Origin: Halobacteria archaeon HArc-gm2
GTDB taxonomy: Archaea > Halobacteriota > Halobacteria > Halobacteriales > Haloarculaceae
Direction: 5' to 3'
DNA length: 64,000 nt
NCBI GenBank assembly: GCA_025517465.1
Contig: JAOPKE010000002.1
Location: 310,001-374,000 of the forward strand
Positions 15,916 to 24,293 of the stretch are shown here, piece after piece. Below the pieces are notes generated by a model. It was not told the origin of the DNA, made no database searches, and was given only the letters and a program-made list of their open reading frames with translations. How positions within the stretch are numbered: the first letter of the stretch is position 1; every line of letters begins with the position of its first letter. The position numbers and the translations under genes are program-made.

Positions 15916-16383
15916 AAAGCCCTCGGCGCGCTCGACTCGCGCGACCCCGCTGCGCTCCTCGCCTTCGGCTACGGTGCTTGCGGGCCCGTGCTTCGTCGAC
16001 CCCGCCTCGCCCTTTCATTCCGCCAGGATCAGCATCGCTCGCGCCACGGAAGCGCTCGCGATTGTGGCCACCAAACCTCCCCGGATTCGCGGCGTCCGCC
16101 GCGAATCACGCATCCTGACCGCGCCGCAACCGCCCGGCCGGGAGTGAGTGGCCGAGCGAAAGCGAGGCCCTCGCGACCAGGGGAAGGGCAGGGCTGCGGT
16201 GCTGTACGGTCCTGGTGGACTGAAAGGGCGAGGTGCGGTCCGGGAACCCCGGGCCCGCAAGCACCGCAACGGAGTGAGGAGCGCAGTGGGCCCGCGGGAC
16301 CGGAGCGCGCCGAGGGCTTTCTGGGTGTTGGCGTCTCGATTCCGACTCATGAGAGCGCGCCGAGGGCTTTCTGGGTGTTGGCG
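15916..16383. repeat. Large imperfect inverted repeat plus 31-bp direct repeat, non-coding
   Basis: The left arm (15916-16016) and right arm (16222-16320) contain matching reverse-complement blocks in mirror order: 15916-15933 with 16303-16320 (18 of 18 bases), 15950-15959 with 16277-16286, 15973-15988 with 16250-16265 (16 of 16), and 16005-16016 with 16222-16233. A 31-bp direct repeat occupies 16303-16333 and 16353-16383. A small hairpin (gattcgcgg ... ccgcgaatc) sits in the centre. Frames through it are shadows. Confidence 0.8.
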
Positions 16384-16427
16384 GTAGTACTGTTGATACC
16401 TCATACCACCTTTCCAGCGACCCACAC

Positions 16428-16436
16428 CTTTTAATC
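16428..16436 (+). promoter_or_regulatory. TATA box of the MinD-like gene
   Basis: cttttaatc is centred 29 bases before ATG 16461, immediately after the repeat region. Leaderless transcript predicted. Confidence 0.6.
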
Positions 16437-16460
16437 ACAAGGGAAAGACACCGTAAGATA

Positions 16461-17228
16461 ATGGTCGAGGCGTTCGCGGTGGCGAGCGGGAAAGGCGGGA
16501 CGGGGAAGACGACGAGTACGCTCGCGCTCGGGATGGCGCTGGCCGAGTCCCACGACGTGACCGTCGTCGACGCCGACACGGGGATGGCGAACCTGCTCTT
16601 TCACGCCGGGCTCTCGGAGGCGGAGACGACGCTGCACGACGTGCTGTCCGGAGACGCGACCGTTGAGGAGTCCTGTTACGAGCGGTTCGGGATGACCGTC
16701 GTCCCATGCGGCACGAGCCTGGACGGCTTCCGCGACGCCGACCCGGCGCGGTTGCGCGAGGTGGTCGCGGAACTCGCCGCGGATACGGACGTCATCCTGC
16801 TCGACTCGGCGGCGGCGCTGTCGAGTCGGTCGGCGATACTACCGGTCGTGCTGGCCGACCGCGTCGTCGTCGTGCTCCAGCCCACGATTCCGTCGCTGTC
16901 GGACGGGATCAAGGTCCAGGAGTACGCGAGTTCCTACGGCACCGGCGTGGCGGGACTGGTGTTCAACAAGGTGCGGGACGACGACGCCATCGGCCGGATC
17001 GCGGAGAAGTCCGAGCGGTACTTCGACGGGCCGACGCTGGCGACGGTGCCGGCCAGCGAGGCGGCCCGCGAGGCCCGGCGGGCGGGCAGACCGCTGCTGG
17101 CCCACGCCCCGGATTCGGACGCGGCGGCGGCGTTCGAGGACGCCGCGGCTGCCATCGACGTCCGCGACGGGGGCTCGGAGGCCGTGGCCGACCGCTTCCG
17201 CAGCGCCGTCATCCCGGACCCGCCATGA
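16461..17228 (+). CDS. MinD/ParA-family deviant Walker ATPase
   Basis: 255 residues. The deviant Walker A motif KGGTGKTT (11-18) has the signature lysine K11, followed by VTVVDADTGMANL (Walker A') and DVILLDSAAAL (Walker B). These features place it with MinD-like positioning ATPases; haloarchaea encode several and their roles include placing archaella or chemosensory arrays rather than division. There is no evident C-terminal amphipathic membrane-targeting helix; the tail ends in RSAVIPDPP. It overlaps the next gene by ATGA, so that protein is its probable partner. Confidence 0.88.
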   Translation: MVEAFAVASGKGGTGKTTSTLALGMALAESHDVTVVDADTGMANLLFHAGLSEAETTLHDVLSGDATVEESCYERFGMTVVPCGTSLDGFRDADPARLREVVAELAADTDVILLDSAAALSSRSAILPVVLADRVVVVLQPTIPSLSDGIKVQEYASSYGTGVAGLVFNKVRDDDAIGRIAEKSERYFDGPTLATVPASEAAREARRAGRPLLAHAPDSDAAAAFEDAAAAIDVRDGGSEAVADRFRSAVIPDPP

Positions 17229-17806
17229 ACCTCCCCGACGGTCGGCTCCTGAAGTCCCGCGTCGTGAGCGACCCGCGGTACCCGCTCGCGGAGGCGCTGG
17301 ACCGGAACCTCACCGGCTACGCCGTCCTCGAACCGCAGGAGACGCTCCTGCTCGAAGGCGAGGGGCGCGGCGTCGTCACCTTCCGCGACGGCGTCCCGGA
17401 CCTGACCTACGCCACCGGCACCGAGCGGGGCGGCCCGGCGGCGCTGGGCGACCTGGCCATGCCCGGGCCCTACCACGTCGAACTGTACGAACTCCCGGAC
17501 GACGCCTTCGACGCGCTCGACGACGCCGCGGCGTTCCGCGTGCCGCCGGGGATGCCCGCCGAGCGACTGGCCGGCGACCCCGCCCTGGCCGCGAGCACGC
17601 GCCGCGCCGCCCCGGACGCCCGTGTCGACGCTGGAACCGGTAGCGGCGCCGCGTCGGATGGCGACAGCGATGGCGCAGAGAGCCGGGCGCCGGAGGACCG
17701 CAGCGCCGTCGAGGCGTTCCTCGACGACGAGGAGAAGATCGAGGCGATCCGCGAGCAGGCCCGCCGGGAGGCCGAGGCCCGCGCCGAGGAGTGGGGCTTC
17801 GACTGA
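17225..17806 (+). CDS. Partner protein of the MinD-like ATPase, unknown family
   Basis: 193 residues, ATG overlapping the stop of the ATPase. Residues 1-115 look like a compact alpha/beta domain (DRNLTGYAVLEPQETLLLEGEGRGVVTFRDGVP). A low-complexity acidic/serine stretch (about 125-155) follows, then a charged helix (EEKIEAIREQARREAEARAEEW), probably a coiled coil. No catalytic residues recognised. Coupled translation suggests that it binds or regulates the MinD-like ATPase, for instance as its localisation target or activator; this is inference. Confidence 0.75.
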   Translation: MNLPDGRLLKSRVVSDPRYPLAEALDRNLTGYAVLEPQETLLLEGEGRGVVTFRDGVPDLTYATGTERGGPAALGDLAMPGPYHVELYELPDDAFDALDDAAAFRVPPGMPAERLAGDPALAASTRRAAPDARVDAGTGSGAASDGDSDGAESRAPEDRSAVEAFLDDEEKIEAIREQARREAEARAEEWGFD

Positions 17807-17890
17807 TCCAGCCGTCGATGGCTGTCACAGTACCAGTGGCCGCCACCGTACAGCGAAAGCCTATTTGCCCGCCTGTACCCACGAGTTCGC

Positions 17891-18850
17891 ATGGTACGAC
17901 CTGCACTCGTTCTGCCGCCGTATCCCGACGAGCGATGGGAACTCGCCAAACAGATGGGCGTCACCGACGCCGTCATCCACCCCCTGGAGATCGGCGACGA
18001 CAAGACCCAGTGGACGTACGACGAACTCCGCGGGCTGCAAAACTACCTGGAGGGTGCCGACCTGCGTTTCTCCGTCCTGGAGGGGAGCGTCCCCATCTCG
18101 GACCGGATCCGCCTCGGACTCGATGGCCGCGACGAGGACATCGAGGTGTTCAAGCAGTTCCTCCGGCACTGCGGTGACCTGGGCATCCCGGTCGTCTGCT
18201 ACGACTGGATGGCCGGCGTCCGCTGGGCGCGCACCGAGGCCCACAACGAGCTCCGGGGCGGCTCCCTCGCGACGGGGTACGACGACGCCAAGATGCAGGG
18301 CGGGCCCGCCGTCGAGGCTGCGGCAAAGAGCCACGAGGACATCTTCGAGGCGCTGGCGTACTTCCTCGAGGAGGTCGTCCCCGTCGCCGAGGACGCGGGC
18401 GTCAAACTCGGCCTCCACCCCGACGACCCGCCGCGCGAGGAACTGCGTGGCGTCCCCCGCGTCGTCACCAGCGTCGAGAACTACGACCGCATCCTCGACG
18501 TCTACGACAGCGAGTACAACGGCGTCACCTTCTGCCAGGGCAACTTCGCAGCGATGGGCGCGGACATCCCCGAAGCTATCCGCCACTTCGGCGAGAAGAT
18601 CAACTTCGTCCACTTCCGCGACGTCGACGGCGACGCAGACCGCTTCGTCGAGACGTGGCACGACGACGGACCGACCGACATGCACGCCGCGATGGAAGCC
18701 TACGTCAGCGCCGTCGACGACGACGTCCCGATGCGGCCCGACCACGTCCCGACGATGGCTGGCGAGGACAACTCCAACCCCGGCTACCACACGAAGGGAC
18801 GGCTGTGGGCCATCGGCTACATGCGCGGGCTGCTCGACTCGCTGGAGTAA
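17891..18850 (+). CDS. uxuA: Mannonate dehydratase (UxuA family)
   Basis: 319 residues. UxuA converts D-mannonate to 2-keto-3-deoxygluconate in glucuronate breakdown. It is a TIM barrel with a metal site; the block GLHPDDPPREEL and the later FCQGNFAAMG and INFVHFRDVDGD are characteristic and carry the metal-binding His, Cys and Asp residues. It is shorter than enterobacterial UxuA, as in other archaeal/thermophilic forms. TATA-like gcctatttg (17860-17867) is 28 bases before the ATG. A link with the GH4 and GH10 genes at 30746-37319 (methylglucuronoxylan side chains) is plausible but the genes are 12 kb apart. Confidence 0.88.
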   Translation: MVRPALVLPPYPDERWELAKQMGVTDAVIHPLEIGDDKTQWTYDELRGLQNYLEGADLRFSVLEGSVPISDRIRLGLDGRDEDIEVFKQFLRHCGDLGIPVVCYDWMAGVRWARTEAHNELRGGSLATGYDDAKMQGGPAVEAAAKSHEDIFEALAYFLEEVVPVAEDAGVKLGLHPDDPPREELRGVPRVVTSVENYDRILDVYDSEYNGVTFCQGNFAAMGADIPEAIRHFGEKINFVHFRDVDGDADRFVETWHDDGPTDMHAAMEAYVSAVDDDVPMRPDHVPTMAGEDNSNPGYHTKGRLWAIGYMRGLLDSLE

Positions 18851-18903
18851 GTTCCACCACTGATTCTCGTAGCGCCGGTCGTTCGTCGATGTCCGGTCAG
18901 TCC

Positions 18904-18981
18904 GCGTCTGACAGGCGTCAGACGCCCCTTCCACGGTTTCGGCTGGAAACCGACCGCGTAGCGAGCCCGCAGATTCCGTGG
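18904..18981. other. Structured intergenic segment after uxuA
   Basis: Three perfect inverted pairs occur in 78 bases: GCGTCTGA/TCAGACGC (18904-18911 with 18918-18925), CGGTTTC/GAAACCG (18934-18940 with 18946-18952) and the enclosing CCACGG/CCGTGG (18931-18936 with 18976-18981). It may end the uxuA transcript or be a small structured RNA. No gene is seen between 18851 and 19096. Confidence 0.4.
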
Positions 18982-19096
18982 TAGCGGTGCCACGTCGGGG
19001 CGAGAGACGCCTTCCCCACGACTGGCGACCAGCGTCGCGTTTCACTTCCGGTCCGGTTGGCTGGCGTATATACTCGTCTGGGTCGAAGCCGGGGAT

Positions 19097-19243
19097 ATGA
19101 TCGAACGCCTGCAGCGAGCACTGGACCGGCGGACCAGTGCCACCGAGTACGGCGAATGCAGACAGTGCGGGACGACCGTCGACACCGATACCGCGCGGTG
19201 TCCCGACTGCGGGTCGGGCGAAATCGCGAGCTACACGTTCTGA
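19097..19243 (+). CDS. Small zinc-ribbon protein (48 aa)
   Basis: 48 residues with an N-terminal basic amphipathic helix (MIERLQRALDRR) and two knuckles, CRQCG and CPDCG (cysteines at about 21/24 and 36/39), then IASYTF. The sequence between the cysteines (TTVDTDTARCP) fits the double-zinc-ribbon style of many haloarchaeal mini-proteins. No partner or target can be named. It is followed 69 bases later by a lipoprotein with its own promoter. Too short for routine gene calling but clear in composition. Confidence 0.75.
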   Translation: MIERLQRALDRRTSATEYGECRQCGTTVDTDTARCPDCGSGEIASYTF

Positions 19244-19312
19244 TGCCTGAACGTTCAAACCGGATTTTGAGCGTAGGGAACCTTAACTGACCGTCCCGGT
19301 GAACGACCGGGT

Positions 19313-20119
19313 ATGAACCGACGAGAACTGATCGTCGCGTCCGGAGGTATCGCTGCGACCGCGCTGTCCGGCTGTCTCGGCATCGGCGAGGGCGACGGGA
19401 GCGCCGCTGCACAGCAGTCGTCGCCAACCGTCGAGGAACGGAGTAACCGGAGCATCGTCGTCAGCAACGCCGGCCAGGTCCAGGGCGAACCAGACCTCGC
19501 GCTCCTCGACGTGGGCGTGGAAGCCAGCGGCGAGTCGGCCGGGGCCGTGCGAAACGAACTCGCGACCCGTGCCGAGGAACTGCGGACGGCGCTGCTCGAT
19601 TACGGGCTCGACGAGGACGCCGTGACGACGAGCAACTTCTACATCAGCGACCGCGTCGACCGCCGCCGGATGGAGGAAGAAGGCGTCCGACCCGACTCCG
19701 AGAAGGCCGACGAGTACGTCTACTACCAGGGAACCCACTCGTTCTCCGTCGAGGTCGAGGCCATCGACGAGGTCGGCGCGGTCATCGACGCCGCAGTCGA
19801 CGGGGGCGCGGACCGGGTCGGACGGGTGACGTTCACGCTCTCCGAGGAGCGCCGGACCGAGTTGCGCGAGGAGGCCCTCCGGAAGGCCATCCAGGGGGCC
19901 CGCTCGGAGGCCGAGGCCATCGCCGACGAGGTCGGCACGTCCATCGCCGAGACCACGGTCGTCGACGCGTCCCAGGGGCAAGTGACCCCGTTTCACCGGG
20001 AGTTCGCCTACGACGCCGCTGCCACGGCCACGGAGACGGCCGGCGGCGCGTCGACCGGCGTCGAACCCGGCGACGTAACCGTCTCGGCCAGCGTGCGCGT
20101 CCGGTACCGGATGGCCTGA
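19313..20119 (+). CDS. SIMPL/YggE-domain lipoprotein
   Basis: 268 residues. The N terminus MNRREL plus a hydrophobic stretch ending in LSGC (C21) is a Tat-type lipoprotein signal, so the protein is anchored outside the membrane. Residues about 45-265 form a SIMPL (DUF541) domain: RSIVVSNAGQVQGEPDLALLDVGV at the start, AREEL-type helices, FSVEVEAIDEVGAVIDAAVDGGAD in the middle, and TVSASVRVRYRM at the end. Homologues such as YggE are linked to oxidative-stress tolerance in bacteria, with unknown chemistry. TATA-like ccttaactg (19281-19289) is 29 bases upstream, so leaderless. Confidence 0.9.
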   Translation: MNRRELIVASGGIAATALSGCLGIGEGDGSAAAQQSSPTVEERSNRSIVVSNAGQVQGEPDLALLDVGVEASGESAGAVRNELATRAEELRTALLDYGLDEDAVTTSNFYISDRVDRRRMEEEGVRPDSEKADEYVYYQGTHSFSVEVEAIDEVGAVIDAAVDGGADRVGRVTFTLSEERRTELREEALRKAIQGARSEAEAIADEVGTSIAETTVVDASQGQVTPFHREFAYDAAATATETAGGASTGVEPGDVTVSASVRVRYRMA

Positions 20120-20175
20120 CGCGCCCGGACTCGAATCGCAACCCGCTCACTCGAACGACGGAATCCGTAGCCCGC

Positions 20176-21183
20176 TCACTCGAACGCTGGTAGCACGTCC
20201 TCGGCCATCACGTCGCAGAAGGCGGCCTGGTCGGGACTGGAGCTCTGGAAGACGACCTCGTCGAAGCCGACGTCCACGTAGGTCTGCGTGACGTCGACCA
20301 GGTCCTGCGGGTCCGAGGTGACGACGAACGCCTCCCGCAGTCGTTCGTCGGAGACGTCCGCGCCCATCGCCTGGAGTTCGCGGGGGTCCGCCGAATCCGA
20401 CGACCAGACGTCGTCGAGCAGCGTGAGTCCCCAGGGACGGATCTCTTCGAGCGCGGCCTGCTCGTCCTCGGCGTAGGCGCAGTGGACGTGGACCGTCCGG
20501 TGGACGTCGTCGAGCGAGTCGTTGCGAGCCGATTTCTCGACTCCGGCTTCCGCCGCGGGGAACAGCTCCTCGCGGACGCGCTCGGGCGGCTCGTACACCG
20601 TGACCAGTCCGTCGCCGAGGTCGCCGGCCATGCGGGCGGAGGTGGGCCCGCTCGCGGCGACGTGAATCGGTGGGGCCTCGTCCGGGCCGGTGTAGAGGTT
20701 CGCGCCGTCGAGGGTCCAGAACTCCCCTTCGAAGTCGACGAACTCCTCCGCGAACAGCCGGCGGATCATCCGGATGGCCTCGGCGGTGCGGCGGGCGCGC
20801 TCGCCGTAGTCGGGCAGCGCGTTGCCCAGCGGCACCTCGTTGAGCGACTCGCCGGTGCCGATGCCGAGGAAGACCCGGTCGGGATACAGTTCAGCGAGCG
20901 TGGCCAGCCGGTGGGCGACGTTGGCGGGGTGGTAGCGGTTGATGACCGCCGTCACGCCGGTCCCGACGTCGATGTCCTCGGTCCGGTCCAGCGCGGCGGG
21001 GAGCCACGTCCAGCAGTTACCGCCGTGGGCCGAAGAGCCGTCGGCGAGGTGGTCGAACCAGGGGTGGAAGTGGTCGTTCACCCAGACGCTGTCGAAGCCC
21101 GCGGCCTCGGCGAGTTCGACCTGGTCGAGGCAGGCGGCCGGCGAGAACTCCTCCAGCGAGGCGAAGTAGCCGAATCTGACCAT
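20176..21183 (-). CDS. F420-dependent LLM-class oxidoreductase (TIGR03557-like)
   Basis: 335 residues, a luciferase-like TIM barrel. FGYFASLEEF at the N terminus, VNDHFHPWFDH, GTGVTAVINRYHPANVAH and LGIGTGESLNE are the marks of the F420-dependent glucose-6-phosphate-dehydrogenase-like subgroup. Haloarchaea make coenzyme F420, so a hydride transfer involving F420 is likely; whether the substrate is a sugar, an alcohol or an aldehyde is open. It is divergent from the SMP-30 lactonase, and a dehydrogenase plus lactonase pair would make chemical sense for sugar oxidation. It has a leaderless promoter. Confidence 0.88.
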   Translation of the reverse strand: MVRFGYFASLEEFSPAACLDQVELAEAAGFDSVWVNDHFHPWFDHLADGSSAHGGNCWTWLPAALDRTEDIDVGTGVTAVINRYHPANVAHRLATLAELYPDRVFLGIGTGESLNEVPLGNALPDYGERARRTAEAIRMIRRLFAEEFVDFEGEFWTLDGANLYTGPDEAPPIHVAASGPTSARMAGDLGDGLVTVYEPPERVREELFPAAEAGVEKSARNDSLDDVHRTVHVHCAYAEDEQAALEEIRPWGLTLLDDVWSSDSADPRELQAMGADVSDERLREAFVVTSDPQDLVDVTQTYVDVGFDEVVFQSSSPDQAAFCDVMAEDVLPAFE

Positions 21184-21203
21184 GCCGACCAGACGGGCGA
21201 GGC

Positions 21204-21280
21204 CGGAATAAGCGTCGGGGTCGGGCCGCCAGCCGTGGTGGCCGGAACTCCCGCCCGCGTCTGTTCTGGTGGACTTAAGG
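21204..21280. promoter_or_regulatory. Divergent promoters of the F420 oxidoreductase and SMP-30 genes
   Basis: On the minus strand cgcttattccg (21204-21214) is 27 bases before the oxidoreductase ATG. On the plus strand ggacttaagg (21271-21280) is 28 bases before the lactonase ATG. Both predict leaderless transcripts and the 120-base gap could permit joint control. Confidence 0.55.
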
Positions 21281-21303
21281 GCCGCTCGGTCGTGTGTCCG
21301 TCC

Positions 21304-22170
21304 ATGACACGGTACGAGCGCGTCGCGGACTACCGCTCACACACTGGCGAGGGACCGCTGTGGCACCCCGACGAGGAACGGCTCTACTGGGTCGACATCC
21401 CGAACGGCGACCTGTTCCGGTACGACCCCGATACCGACGAGCACGAACAGTGCTTCGAACGGGACGTCGTCGGCGGGTTCACCATCCAGGACGACGGCTC
21501 GCTCCTCCTGTTCGAGGACGGCGGCCGGATCGAACGCTGGGTCGAGGGAGCGGGGACGACCACCGTCGTCGAGGGCATCGACGGCGAGGCCGACTCCCGG
21601 TTCAACGACGTCGTCGCGGACCCGCGCGGCCGGGTGTTCTGCGGGACGATGCCGACCGACGACCGGCCCGGGCGACTGTACCGACTCGATACGGACGGCT
21701 CGGTGACGACGGTGCTCGACGAGGTCGGCCTCCCCAACGGGATGGGGTTCACCCTCGACCGGCGACGGTTCTACTTCACCGACTCCGGCAACGGACGCAT
21801 CGACCGCTACGACTACGACCAGGCGACGGGTGCCATCTCGAACCCCGAGACGGTCGTCGAAGTCGACGAGGGCGAGGCCATCCCGGACGGGATGGCCGTC
21901 GACGCCGAGGGATACCTCTGGTCTGCCCGCTGGGACGGCGGCTGTCTCGTCCGCCACGACCCGACGGGCGCCGAGGTCGCCCGCATCGAGTTCCCGGCGC
22001 GGAAGGTGTCCTCGGTGACGTTCGCCGGTCCGGACCTCTCCGAGGCCTACGTGACGACGGCGCTGACGGAGAATTCGAGGGACGAGGAGGGCGACGGCGC
22101 GGGTGCGCTGTTCCGGTTCGACCCGGACGCCGTTGGGGTGCCGGAGTTCCGGTCGCGAGTCGAGATCTGA
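21304..22170 (+). CDS. SMP-30/gluconolactonase family protein
   Basis: 288 residues, six-bladed beta-propeller. Metal-site residues of the family are visible: E16 in HTGEGPLW, the Asn in PNGMGFTLD and the Asp in PDGMAVDAEGYLW; DSGNGRIDRYDYD is the conserved propeller block. It should hydrolyse a sugar lactone, giving the free acid for an archaeal pentose or hexose oxidation pathway such as the one started by XacA (31757). The long in-frame extension upstream is a shadow of the divergent oxidoreductase. Cytoplasmic, with no signal. Confidence 0.92.
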   Translation: MTRYERVADYRSHTGEGPLWHPDEERLYWVDIPNGDLFRYDPDTDEHEQCFERDVVGGFTIQDDGSLLLFEDGGRIERWVEGAGTTTVVEGIDGEADSRFNDVVADPRGRVFCGTMPTDDRPGRLYRLDTDGSVTTVLDEVGLPNGMGFTLDRRRFYFTDSGNGRIDRYDYDQATGAISNPETVVEVDEGEAIPDGMAVDAEGYLWSARWDGGCLVRHDPTGAEVARIEFPARKVSSVTFAGPDLSEAYVTTALTENSRDEEGDGAGALFRFDPDAVGVPEFRSRVEI

Positions 22171-22264
22171 GGGGGCCGGTTTCGGGCTGTCCGTCGACGA
22201 ACCGACTGTCGGTTAGGGATGCAAACTGAGCACTGAGGATTACACGATAGAGGGCGCTTCCAGA

Positions 22265-22438
22265 TCAGTATATCGACAGAGTTGCAATCACACCAATAAA
22301 AAATCCTGCGAGGAGTAAAAAGAATGAACCATCACCTGCGAAGACACCAATTACAGTCAATTGGAGGGCAAAGAGTAGTAATGCGATCCCTCTAAGAGCA
22401 GCGAGGATGTCAAGCCAGACTGAATCATTAGCAGCCAT
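22265..22438 (-). CDS. Small two-helix membrane protein (57 aa)
   Basis: 57 residues from ATG 22438, chosen over GTG 22456 because a TATA-like ttaatttata read on the minus strand lies at 22458-22468, so the transcript should begin near 22438. Two hydrophobic helices (ILAALRGIALLLFALQLTVIGVFA and FFLLLAGFFIGVIATL) are joined by a GDGS turn. The gene is clearly lower in GC than its neighbours, which suggests recent acquisition or relaxed codon use. Function unknown. Confidence 0.6.
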   Translation of the reverse strand: MAANDSVWLDILAALRGIALLLFALQLTVIGVFAGDGSFFLLLAGFFIGVIATLSIY

Positions 22439-22592
22439 ATGATCGGTACATTTCACCTATAAATTAATATTGGTGTCAAACCTAAATCGTAATCGAAATT
22501 CTGTTCTCGTTCGGTCGCTCTTTAGCCTGTACTGACCGAGAGCGCAGTCCCGATAGACGAACAATTCCACCCACCGATCCGAATAGAATCCG

Positions 22593-22826
22593 TCAGTCCA
22601 TCCGGACCGGGATCCACCAGACGCGACTGCGCCCGCCTACCTTCTTGCTCGTGACGTCGGTGCTCTCCTGCAGGTCGTGGAGTTTGTTGAGCGCGGTCCG
22701 GCGCGAACAGCCCAGCAACTCGGCGACCTCCGACGCCGTCAGCGGTTCGGCGTAGTCGGAGCGGTCCTTGAAGACCTGGATGACGTCGGACTCGGAGTAC
22801 TCGATCTCCCGTCCAGGTGGTGACAT
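22593..22826 (-). CDS. Small winged-helix transcription regulator (77 aa)
   Basis: 77 residues from ATG 22826. The middle holds a clear winged helix-turn-helix: LTASEVAELLGCSRRTALNKLHDLQES, with a C-terminal wing VGGRSRVWWIPV. This mini-regulator type (an N-terminal YSESDVIQVF segment then one wHTH) is abundant in haloarchaea, often close to the genes it controls. It is divergent from the membrane protein at 23044 with a 217-base gap, so the surface cluster 23044-29854 is a reasonable target; this is inference. Confidence 0.82.
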   Translation of the reverse strand: MSPPGREIEYSESDVIQVFKDRSDYAEPLTASEVAELLGCSRRTALNKLHDLQESTDVTSKKVGGRSRVWWIPVRMD

Positions 22827-23043
22827 GGGTCGCGCTAGGGAGTCGAGATACTTAGCGGTTCGTACGTCCGCCGTCCCTGGATTTTCGTGGTCGGGGCGCC
22901 TGTGTACTGGGGGTCGAATCGGCCCGCTACCCCGGAAACGACGAGCGGGCGAGCGATCGTTCGGACCGGCACCCGGCGCCCGCGTTCGCCGTCGGCCCGG
23001 GGGAGTGCAAGATATTTCCACGTCCGCGCCCACGGTCCGGTAG

Positions 23044-24240
23044 ATGCGGTACCGCCGGGCTCTCGCCGTCGCCGTGCTGGTCGTCCTCGTCACGACGGCA
23101 GTCGTCGTCGCCGCGGAACTGAACAGCGACCCGCGGGTCGGGCCCGGACCGAACGACGTTCGCCTCGTCGACATGGAGACGGGCGACGACCGCCTCTGGC
23201 CCTACACCAGCCGGCACGCGGACTTCGCTTCGCGGACGCTGGCCATCAACCTCATCGTCTACGACGACCCCGAGGTCGTTCGCTATCGGCTCGAACGGCG
23301 CTCGAACGCGACCTGGACCGAACTCAACGAGTCCGAGGAGACGGCGAACTTCAGCATCGAACTGACCGAGGAACGGGTCGGGTTCGACTGGCACTCGGCC
23401 CACGGCGCGATGCGCTACACCTACGTCGAGCGCGACGGACGGGGCCGGTGGCTCCCCCAGCGCTACCAGTTGCACGCCGGCACCTACCTCGGGACACGCT
23501 CGCACGTCAGAGTGTACGCGCCCGGGGGCGACAGCGAGTGGAGCGCCATCCAGGCACACAGCGAGTACTGGGACTGGTTCCGCATGCGCCACGGCGTCAC
23601 CGACGTCTGGGGCACTAGCCGGCAACTGGAGGAGGACTTCGCCGACCAGCCCCTCGTCTCGGACGTCGAGCGGGCCTACGCGACCGAACGGGGTCCGATG
23701 TCCGACGGGATCTCCGTGGTCCACGTCGCCTCGGTGCTGCTCGCGGTCTCGGTGCCCGCGGTCCGCCGGCGAGTCACCGCAGTGGCCGACGAAGCCGGAC
23801 TGGCGACGCCGACCCGACGCCGCTCGGTCGCGCTGTTCGGCTTCGCGCTGGCCGTCCCTCTCGTCGTCCGGGGCGCCGGAATCGGGCTGGAACAGGCGCT
23901 CCCGTGGCTCCCGCCGAAACTGATCGCTGCACCGCTGTACGTCGTCCTCGTCGCCGGGCTCCCCGTCGGCGTCTACCGGCTGAGCGAGGACGTTCCGACC
24001 GAGCGGGCCGTCGCCCTCGCGGTGATGGGGTTCCTCGCCGGCATCACGCTGGACGCCGTGGCCATGGACGTCACGGCGACGGTGATGGCGCGGTACGCCT
24101 GGCACCGCCTGGCGCTGGCTGTCGGCCTCGGCGCTATCGCTGGCGGGACGCGAGAACCGGGCCGGTCGCGCACGTTGCTCACCGCGGGATTCTGTCTCTG
24201 GTCGGCCGCGGTACTGGCGGCCGCACTGGACGTCATCTGA
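23044..24240 (+). CDS. Membrane protein with extracytoplasmic N-terminal domain, unknown
   Basis: 398 residues. Residues 5-24 form a signal-anchor helix. Residues about 25-220 are a soluble, probably external domain rich in aromatic and charged residues (WPYTSRHADF, YVERDGRGRWLPQRYQLHAG, EYWDWFRMRHGV). Five or six membrane helices follow (about 228-395). No enzyme motif is recognised. It starts a same-strand run with a solute-binding lipoprotein and a PAP2 enzyme, which suggests a job at the cell surface. Confidence 0.75.
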   Translation: MRYRRALAVAVLVVLVTTAVVVAAELNSDPRVGPGPNDVRLVDMETGDDRLWPYTSRHADFASRTLAINLIVYDDPEVVRYRLERRSNATWTELNESEETANFSIELTEERVGFDWHSAHGAMRYTYVERDGRGRWLPQRYQLHAGTYLGTRSHVRVYAPGGDSEWSAIQAHSEYWDWFRMRHGVTDVWGTSRQLEEDFADQPLVSDVERAYATERGPMSDGISVVHVASVLLAVSVPAVRRRVTAVADEAGLATPTRRRSVALFGFALAVPLVVRGAGIGLEQALPWLPPKLIAAPLYVVLVAGLPVGVYRLSEDVPTERAVALAVMGFLAGITLDAVAMDVTATVMARYAWHRLALAVGLGAIAGGTREPGRSRTLLTAGFCLWSAAVLAAALDVI

Positions 24241-24293
24241 CACTCGTTCGACAACGGAGGACTGTTATGGCATCGACGTAAATATTCAGGTCG

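Noticed and set aside
15874-16434. Frames of up to 186 codons on both strands between cbiP and the MinD-like gene
   Set aside because: They run through the inverted-repeat region and show repeat-derived, basic, low-complexity translations.
20482-21303. In-frame 274-residue extension before the SMP-30 lactonase
   Set aside because: It is antisense to the F420 oxidoreductase; a promoter and ATG at 21304 give the normal family length.
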